Shown in pieces: positions 14,939-20,127 of a stretch of DNA of 20,127 nt. Source of the stretch: an uncultured Lachnospiraceae bacterium (GTDB lineage Bacteria > Bacillota > Clostridia > Lachnospirales > Lachnospiraceae); NCBI GenBank assembly GCA_910589075.1, contig CAJUSK010000017.1, forward strand, positions 1 to 20,127. Reading direction: 5' to 3'. Below the pieces are notes generated by a model. That model saw only the letters and a program-made list of their open reading frames with translations, did not search any database and was not told the DNA's origin. Both the position numbers and the translations under genes were made by a program. The number at the start of each line of letters is the position of its first letter. The first letter of the stretch is position 1.

Positions 14939-15102
14939 CAAGAAGTATTTTCTAAATGTATGTGAAAATGTTGCAGCTATCCTTCTGTGAACCTGTTTAT
15001 TTAGAGGTATCCTGTCAATCGCAATAGGAGGTGGTTTTTCCCTCATACGTCTCCGTTTTTCGGGACACAAAAAACGCCGCCACATGCAACAGGCGAAAGC
15101 CA

Positions 15103-15143
15103 CTGCCCATAGAAAGCAGTTTTTATGAGCTTTCTATGGGCAG
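15103..15143. repeat. Perfect 15 bp inverted repeat, 11 bp loop
   Basis: Arms 15103-15117 (CTGCCCATAGAAAGC) and 15129-15143 match perfectly. There is no T run after it, so it is not a standard terminator. It lies in the 460-base gap between the TerY-P operon promoter and the ilvB terminator, which holds no gene. Confidence 0.8.
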
Positions 15144-15204
15144 AACAAAAGTGCGCTTCACACACTCTCGCGTCCAAATGTTCCGGAAAGCGCAGCTTTT
15201 GTTC
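15143..15204. repeat. Second, longer imperfect inverted repeat next to the first
   Basis: Arms 15143-15158 and 15188-15204 pair over 16 positions with one bulged G (15195), enclosing 29 bases. It abuts the preceding perfect repeat, so the two together form a compact cruciform-like module; the GCGAAGC motif at about 15208-15214 also occurs in the ilvD-ilvB gap. Confidence 0.7.
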
Positions 15205-15253
15205 CGCGCGCGAAGCTACGCATCCCTTTTGTTTCCGCACTTTCCTATGAAAG

Positions 15254-15298
15254 AAAAAAAGAGTGCAACTCCTGAAATTCCCGGATGTTGCACTCTTT
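15254..15298 (-). terminator. Intrinsic terminator of the leuB-ilvD-ilvB operon
   Basis: Minus strand: arms 15298-15287 and 15269-15258 pair over 12 bases, extended by three more pairs inside the loop, followed by a run of seven T (15260-15254). It begins 20 bases after the ilvB stop. Confidence 0.92.
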
Positions 15299-15318
15299 CT
15301 ATGTTATAAAATTATGGG

Positions 15319-16998
15319 TCAGACATTTCCCTGTGCCAGGTCGTCTCCATCAAATACCTCACTGATAGCCGCTCCCGGCGAAACCATGGGAAATACTTTA
15401 TCATCTTTTGGAATCACACATTCAATGACAACAGGACCGCCTGCAGCCAGGGCCTTTTCCAGAGCCGGGGCCACCTCTTCCTTTTTTGTCACTCGGATTG
15501 CCTGGCAGCCCAGACCTTCGGAAACCTTACAGAAATCCACCTTATCCTCCAAAATGGTCTGAGAATACCGCTCTCCGTAAAACAGTGTCTGCCACTGCCG
15601 TACCATCCCCAGCACATGATTGTTGATGACCACCTGGATAATCGGGATATTATACCGGCTTGCGGTGGCCAGTTCATTCATATTCATGCGGAAGCAGCCG
15701 TCGCCTGCGATATTGATACACACCTTATCCGGCCTGCCCGTTTTTGCGCCGATGCAGGCACCCAGGCCATATCCCATCGTTCCCAGACCGCCGGAAGAAA
15801 GGAAACTTCTGGGCTGTGTATATCTGTAAAACTGTGCCGCCCACATCTGATGCTGTCCCACATCTGTGGTAATCACAGCTTTTCCTTCCGTAATCCGGTC
15901 TATCTCTTCTATGATATAAGGACAGGAAAGAACTTCCTTATCATATTTGAGCGGAAATTTTTCCTTCAGCTCCAGAATATGGGTGTGCCACTGCGGATGA
16001 CTCATCTGGTCAATCCTGGAATTGAGCAGCGAGAGCACTTCCTTCAGATCTCCTACGACAGATACATCCGTTCTGATATTTTTATTAATCTCTGCGGCAT
16101 CAATATCAATATGAAGCACCTTTGCCCCGGCTGCGAATTTTTCCGAATTTCCCACCACACGATCAGAAAACCTTGCGCCCAGCGCAATCAGCAAATCACA
16201 CTGACTGACGCCCAGGTTAGACGTTTTCGTGCCATGCATACCGATCATGCCCGTATACAGCTCGTCCTTGCCGTCAAAAGCACCCTTGCCCATCAGGGTA
16301 TCGCAGACCGGCGCATCAATCTTTTTCGCAAAGGTCCGCACTTCTTCGCAGGCGCCGGACAAAATGGCGCCGCCGCCCAGGTAAATATAGGGACGTTTCG
16401 CTTCCCGGATCAGAGCCACTGCCGCTTCCACGTCTTCCTCCGTATATTTCTTTGCAGAGGGAAGTTCTTCCGGTGTCCTGGGTTCATACTCACACAGAGC
16501 AGCCGTCACATCTTTCGTAATATCCACCAGTACCGGGCCGGGCCGGCCTGAACGTGCAATCCGGAAAGCCTTACGGATGGTATCCGCAAGAATGGAAATA
16601 TCCTTGACAATATATCCATGTTTGGTAATCGGCATGGTAACGCCTGCAATATCCACCTCCTGGAATGTATCCTTTCCCAGCAGGGGCAAAACCACATTGG
16701 CTGTAATCGCCACCATGGGAACACTGTCCATATAAGCGGTGGCAATCCCGGTCACCAGATTGGTGGCACCGGGGCCGCTTGTAGCCATACAGACTCCCAC
16801 TTTTCCAGTGGCCCGCGCATAACCGTCCGCCGCATGAGCCGCCCCCTGCTCATGGGACGTCAATATATGCTGAATCTCTTTATGTTTATACAACGCATCG
16901 TAAATATTTAAAATCGTACCGCCCGGATACCCGAAAACAGTATCCACGCCCTGTTCTTTCAAACACTCAATTACGATTTCCGCACCTGTCAACTGCAT
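15319..16998 (-). CDS. ilvB: Acetolactate synthase large subunit, canonical
   Basis: 559 residues, normal length for biosynthetic acetohydroxyacid synthase. The N-terminal domain shows FGYPGGTILNIYDAL and catalytic Glu50 (SHEQGAAHAADGYARATGK); the ThDP/Mg motif runs from GDGCFRMNMNELATA to NNHVLGMVRQWQ. Trp469 in that motif is the conserved residue that favours 2-ketobutyrate, needed for isoleucine synthesis. AGGAGG stands 7 bases before ATG 16998. It is the third gene of leuB-ilvD-ilvB, 115 bases after ilvD, with a strong terminator after it. No small subunit is next to it, so it probably relies on the ilvN at 1458-1937. It differs clearly in sequence from the 1950-3566 paralogue, so the pair is not a recent duplication. 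Confidence 0.95.
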   Translation of the reverse strand: MQLTGAEIVIECLKEQGVDTVFGYPGGTILNIYDALYKHKEIQHILTSHEQGAAHAADGYARATGKVGVCMATSGPGATNLVTGIATAYMDSVPMVAITANVVLPLLGKDTFQEVDIAGVTMPITKHGYIVKDISILADTIRKAFRIARSGRPGPVLVDITKDVTAALCEYEPRTPEELPSAKKYTEEDVEAAVALIREAKRPYIYLGGGAILSGACEEVRTFAKKIDAPVCDTLMGKGAFDGKDELYTGMIGMHGTKTSNLGVSQCDLLIALGARFSDRVVGNSEKFAAGAKVLHIDIDAAEINKNIRTDVSVVGDLKEVLSLLNSRIDQMSHPQWHTHILELKEKFPLKYDKEVLSCPYIIEEIDRITEGKAVITTDVGQHQMWAAQFYRYTQPRSFLSSGGLGTMGYGLGACIGAKTGRPDKVCINIAGDGCFRMNMNELATASRYNIPIIQVVINNHVLGMVRQWQTLFYGERYSQTILEDKVDFCKVSEGLGCQAIRVTKKEEVAPALEKALAAGGPVVIECVIPKDDKVFPMVSPGAAISEVFDGDDLAQGNV

Positions 16999-17043
16999 AT
17001 GCTATCCTCCTGTATCCGTTTTCCTGTCGGTTTTTTATTCATG

Positions 17044-17117
17044 ACAATAGGTTTGCTGGCGAAGCCTGCAATCTATTGTACATGACATATAGAAAACTCG
17101 CGAAGCGTGCTTTCTAT
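17044..17117 (-). repeat. Two tandem hairpins between ilvD and ilvB, one spanning the ilvD stop codon
   Basis: Hairpin A (17044-17079) starts ACAATAG, ends CTATTGT and closes on GGC-GAA-GCC; hairpin B (17089-17117) starts ATAGAAA, ends TTTCTAT and closes on CGC-GAA-GCG. On the transcribed strand both apex loops read TTC. Both share GCGAAGC at the apex and CTATTGTAC next to the arm. Hairpin B covers the ilvD stop (17114-17116). No T run follows, so transcription should continue into ilvB; a role in mRNA processing or stability is plausible. Confidence 0.65.
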
Positions 17118-18790
17118 TGTACGGACGGATCTGTTTTCAGAATTGCGCCCTGGTTTCCGCTGGTCACCATTTCCCGATATCTTGCCAGATAACCGGTGGT
17201 AACTTTTGGCTCTCTGGGTTTCCAGTCTCTGCGCCTTCTTTCCAGTTCTTCATCCGATACCTTTACATTCAGTGTGTTTTCCGGAATATTGATGCTGATC
17301 ATATCCCCTTCTTCCACCAGGGCAATGGGGCCGCCTACGGCCGCCTCCGGTGATACATGGCCGATGGAGGCACCTCTGGAAGCGCCGGAAAAACGTCCGT
17401 CCGTAATGAGTGCCACACTGGAACCCAGTCCCATACCTGCAATGGCGGACGTGGGATTGAGCATCTCCCGCATACCCGGACCGCCTTTGGGTCCCTCGTA
17501 CCGGATGACCACCACATCCCCTTCCCGGATTTTCCCGCCTGTAATGGCGCTGATGGCATCTTCCTCACAGTCAAATACCCTGGCCGGGCCTTCATGTACC
17601 ATCATCTCCGGTACAACGGCAGAACGCTTCACCACACCGGAGTCCGGCGCCAGATTCCCTTTCAGAACCGCAATCCCCCCTGTTTCGGAGTAGGGATTTT
17701 CAATGGGCCGGATTACTTCCGGATCCCGGTTGACAACCCCTGCAATGTTTTCCCCCACCGTCTTACCTGTTACCGTGGGCAAATCCATATACAGCAGATT
17801 TTTCTTAGTCAGTTCATTCATCACCGCATATACACCGCCCGCCTCATTCAAATCTTCCATATAGGTGGGACCCGCCGGCGCCAGATGGCACAGGTTGGGC
17901 GTTTTTGCCGACAGTTCATTGGCAATGTCCAGATTCAGGCAAACGCCGGCCTCATGGGCAATGGCAGGCAGGTGCAGCATGGAGTTTGTGGAACAGCCAA
18001 GGGCCATATCTACAGTCAGCGCATTGAGAAACGCTTTCTCTGTCATAATGTCTCTGGGTTTTATATCCTGTTTTACCAGTTCCATAATCTGCATACCCGC
18101 ATGTTTTGCCAGGCGGATACGCTCGGAATACACGGCGGGGATGGTTCCATTGCCTCCAAGGCCCATACCCAGGGCTTCCGTTAAACAGTTCATGGAATTG
18201 GCCGTATACATACCGGAACAGGACCCGCAGGTCGGGCAGCACTTTTCTTCCATCTCTTCCAGTTCTTCCATAGTCATAGTCCCTGCCGCCACACTGCCTA
18301 CAGCTTCAAACATGGAAGACAGGCTTCTCTTTTTCCCGTTGACATGACCGGCCATCATGGGACCGCCGGATACGAAAATCGTGGGAATATTGACTCTGGC
18401 CGCAGCCATCAGCAAGCCAGGCACATTTTTATCACAGTTAGGCACACATACCAGACCGTCAAAACCGTGCGCCATTGCCATGCATTCGGTACTATCCGCA
18501 ATCAGATCCCGTGTCACAAGGGAATATTTCATCCCGATATGTCCCATGGCAATACCGTCACACACAGCGATGGCCGGGAATACCACTGGTGTGCCGCCGG
18601 CCATTGCCACCCCCAGTTTCACCGCTTCCACAATTTTATCCAGATTCATATGTCCCGGAACAATCTCATTATAGGAGCTTACAATCCCGATCAGGGGACG
18701 TTCGCGCTCTTCCTGTGTATAGCCAAGGGCATTCAACAGGCTTCTGTGCGGCGCCTGTTGTACACCTTTTTTTACGGAGTCACTTCTCAT
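17114..18790 (-). CDS. ilvD: Dihydroxy-acid dehydratase
   Basis: 558 residues, the family's usual length. It dehydrates 2,3-dihydroxy-isovalerate and 2,3-dihydroxy-3-methylvalerate to the 2-oxo acids that give Val/Leu and Ile, using an iron-sulfur cluster. Signatures: CDKNVPGLLMAAARV (DHAD signature 1, cluster Cys), CCPTCGSCSGMYTANSMNC (cluster Cys), and LITDGRFSGASRGASIGHVSPEAA (signature 2). ATG 18790 overlaps the leuB stop by four bases (ATGA), implying translational coupling; GGAGG lies within the end of leuB. The protein ends DPSVQ at a TAG inside a hairpin. Confidence 0.97.
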   Translation of the reverse strand: MRSDSVKKGVQQAPHRSLLNALGYTQEERERPLIGIVSSYNEIVPGHMNLDKIVEAVKLGVAMAGGTPVVFPAIAVCDGIAMGHIGMKYSLVTRDLIADSTECMAMAHGFDGLVCVPNCDKNVPGLLMAAARVNIPTIFVSGGPMMAGHVNGKKRSLSSMFEAVGSVAAGTMTMEELEEMEEKCCPTCGSCSGMYTANSMNCLTEALGMGLGGNGTIPAVYSERIRLAKHAGMQIMELVKQDIKPRDIMTEKAFLNALTVDMALGCSTNSMLHLPAIAHEAGVCLNLDIANELSAKTPNLCHLAPAGPTYMEDLNEAGGVYAVMNELTKKNLLYMDLPTVTGKTVGENIAGVVNRDPEVIRPIENPYSETGGIAVLKGNLAPDSGVVKRSAVVPEMMVHEGPARVFDCEEDAISAITGGKIREGDVVVIRYEGPKGGPGMREMLNPTSAIAGMGLGSSVALITDGRFSGASRGASIGHVSPEAAVGGPIALVEEGDMISINIPENTLNVKVSDEELERRRRDWKPREPKVTTGYLARYREMVTSGNQGAILKTDPSVQ

Positions 18791-19887
18791 CTTTTGCTTC
18801 CTCCCTCCAAATGTTCTGCAATCAGCCTTCCCATTTCCTGACAGCCGACCTGCCGGCAGCCCGGCGACATAATATCCACTGTTCTGAACCCTTCCTGCAG
18901 CACAGCCCTGACCGCGTTGTCTATGGCATCCGCTTCTTTGTCCAGGTCGAAACTGTATCGCAGCATCATGGATGCAGACAGAATGGTGGCAATGGGGTTG
19001 GCAATGTCCTGTCCGGCAATATCCGGCGCAGAGCCGTGGCTGGGTTCATACAGACCAAACTTTGTCTCATTGAGACTGGCGGACGCCAACATGCCAATGG
19101 AGCCGGTTACCATGCTGGCCTCATCGGACAGAATGTCTCCGAACATATTTTCTGTCAGGATCACGTCAAATTGTGCCGGATCTTTTACAAGCTGCATGGC
19201 ACAATTATCCACCAGCATATGGGAAAGGGCCACATCCGGATACTCTCTGGCCACTTCTTCCACAACGGCTCTCCACAGCCTGGAAGAATCCAGCACATTG
19301 GCCTTGTCCACGCTTGTTACCTTCTTTCTTCTCTTTCGTGCAATATCAAATCCCTTTATGGCAATCCTGCGGATTTCCTCCTCACTGTAAGTCAGCGTAT
19401 CCACCGCATGGCGCATACCGCCTTCCGTATAGGTCCTGCGCTCTCCAAAATACAGGCCCCCTGTCAGTTCCCGCATAATCAGCATGTCAAAACCGCCCTG
19501 GCGTATCTCAGACCGCAGCGGACAAGCCTCCGCCAGCTCGCTGTACAAAACCGCAGGACGCAGATTGGCAAACAGCCGGAGTTCCTTCCTGATTTTCAGA
19601 AGCCCCGCCTCCGGCCGTTTATCCGGCGGCAGCTGATACCAGGGGGATTTTGTGGTATCTCCTCCGATGGATCCCATCAGCACCGCGTCCGCAGCTCTGG
19701 CATCCGCAACCGCCTCCTCTGTCAGCGGCACTCCATGCACATCAATGGACGCACCGCCCATCAGTACATCTTTATATGTAATCTCATGGCCATATACTTT
19801 TGCCATCTCATCCAGCACAGCTCTGGCCTGGGCCACAATTTCCGGCCCGATACCGTCTCCCGGTATACATACAATATTCAGTTTCAT
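18787..19887 (-). CDS. leuB: 3-isopropylmalate dehydrogenase
   Basis: Start at ATG 19887 (366 residues): AGGAG lies 10 bases upstream, whereas the GTG at 19896 almost touches that site. It oxidises and decarboxylates 3-isopropylmalate to 2-oxoisocaproate with NAD in leucine synthesis. Signs: IPGDGIGPEIV, SIGGD, LLKIRKELRLFANLRP, MRELTGGLYFGER, the KANVLDSSRLW stretch, and the isocitrate/isopropylmalate dehydrogenase signature NMFGDILSDEASMVTGSIGMLASASL, followed by EPSHGSAPDIAGQDIANP. It is first gene of the operon; leuA, leuC and leuD are not in the window. Confidence 0.97.
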   Translation of the reverse strand: MKLNIVCIPGDGIGPEIVAQARAVLDEMAKVYGHEITYKDVLMGGASIDVHGVPLTEEAVADARAADAVLMGSIGGDTTKSPWYQLPPDKRPEAGLLKIRKELRLFANLRPAVLYSELAEACPLRSEIRQGGFDMLIMRELTGGLYFGERRTYTEGGMRHAVDTLTYSEEEIRRIAIKGFDIARKRRKKVTSVDKANVLDSSRLWRAVVEEVAREYPDVALSHMLVDNCAMQLVKDPAQFDVILTENMFGDILSDEASMVTGSIGMLASASLNETKFGLYEPSHGSAPDIAGQDIANPIATILSASMMLRYSFDLDKEADAIDNAVRAVLQEGFRTVDIMSPGCRQVGCQEMGRLIAEHLEGGSKR

Positions 19888-19921
19888 CCTATTCACACTC
19901 CTGATTTCCCATATTTCATTT

Positions 19922-19951
19922 AGTGTATCACAGATAAGCCCTTCTTAACAA
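19922..19951 (-). promoter_or_regulatory. Candidate promoter of leuB-ilvD-ilvB
   Basis: Minus strand: TTGTTA (19951-19946), 18-base spacer, TACACT (19927-19922) preceded by TGA, an extended -10. It lies about 35 bases before the leuB start. The short leader leaves no room for a T-box, which often controls such operons in Firmicutes. Confidence 0.5.
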
Positions 19952-19995
19952 TGCATAATATTTATGGACAATATAACCGGTGTTTATAGAATCAT

Positions 19996-20127
19996 AACCA
20001 CCCGTCAAACGGGTGGTTTGCTCTGCGGCTATAAGCCGCTGTTACCGGCCAGCGCCTAAAGACGCTGGCTTTCACTTTGTTCAAGCCACTACGCCCTTGA
20101 CTCATCGCCGCCCTTCAAAGGGCGTTC
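19996..20127. mobile_element. Hairpin-rich end of a probable IS200/IS605-type element (continues past right edge)
   Basis: Four hairpins in 130 bases: 19996-20018 (9-pair AACCACCCG, 5-base loop), 20025-20039 (6-pair, 3-base loop), 20048-20069 (7-pair, 8-base loop) and 20109-20124 (6-pair, short loop). Such closely packed subterminal hairpins are typical of IS200/IS605 ends, which TnpA recognises as single-strand structures. No TnpA or TnpB reading frame is inside the window, so the call rests on structure and on general resemblance to such ends in gut Clostridia. A structured RNA is the alternative. Confidence 0.5.

Larger units (their letters stand above)
14913..14941 (-). promoter_or_regulatory. 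Promoter of the nicotinamidase-VWA-PP2C-kinase-Nudix operon
   Basis: Minus strand: perfect -35 TTGACA (14941-14936), exactly 17 bases, then TATCAT (14918-14913; 5 of 6). It lies 55 bases before the first gene and is the best promoter seen in the window. Palindromes cover both boxes. Confidence 0.8.

Noticed and set aside
14882..15103. 73-codon minus-strand open frame
   Set aside because: Overlaps the operator/promoter region and the palindromes, has no ribosome binding site, and is not protein-like.
18475..19923. 482-codon plus-strand open frame
   Set aside because: Lies fully opposite ilvD and leuB, which carry complete family signatures; no ribosome binding site or known domain.
19888..19995. 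T-box leader upstream of leuB
   Set aside because: Only about 100 bases lie between the hairpin array and leuB; no T-box sequence or antiterminator/terminator pair was found.

Overview
The window looks like a chromosomal stretch of an anaerobic, low-to-mid GC Clostridia bacterium, most likely Lachnospiraceae-like. The grounds are strong AGGAGG-type ribosome binding sites, a MetH without a reactivation domain, an Rpn/PD-(D/E)XK family gene, large serine recombinases, and leuB-ilvD-ilvB gene order. The assignment is inferred from gene content only.

Layout, left to right. (1) 3-1097: C-terminal part of a large serine recombinase, cut by the left edge, then an AT-rich non-coding stretch that probably holds the end of its mobile element. 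(2) 1371-6153: a minus-strand unit metH - acetolactate synthase large subunit - ilvN, with a strong terminator at its 3' end and a candidate promoter upstream of metH. (3) 6296-8305: a divergent plus-strand lipoprotein, a small minus-strand membrane peptide with its own promoter, and an Rpn-family nuclease gene, separated by bidirectional hairpin terminators. (4) 8387-14941: a minus-strand run of six genes. In transcription order these are a nicotinamidase-like hydrolase, a von Willebrand A (TerY-like) protein, a PP2C-like phosphatase, a Ser/Thr kinase with a zinc knuckle and long C-terminal sensor-like region, an NrtR-type Nudix/winged-helix regulator, and a membrane-anchored C39-like cysteine peptidase. 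(5) 15103-19951: a second branched-chain amino acid unit leuB-ilvD-ilvB with promoter, 4-base overlap, intercistronic hairpins and terminator. (6) 19996-20127: a dense series of hairpins that looks like the end of an IS200/IS605-type element, running off the right edge.

The most interesting part is region 4. VWA + PP2C + kinase is the composition of the TerY-P phosphosignalling triad known from Ter stress systems. Here it is joined to a nicotinamidase-like enzyme and to an NrtR-type regulator, a family known to sense ADP-ribose and control NAD genes. The promoter in front of the first gene carries three copies of an 11-base palindrome (TGATANTATCA) placed over the -35, over the -10 and downstream of the start point, as expected for repression, plausibly by the operon's own Nudix regulator. 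Both the kinase and the phosphatase genes are preceded by tandem degenerate copies of their own ribosome-binding-site/start-codon segment.

The window also holds two different acetolactate synthase catalytic subunits. Only the metH-linked one has a small subunit beside it. That one has Tyr in place of the conserved Trp that governs 2-ketobutyrate preference, so the two enzymes may differ in substrate choice.
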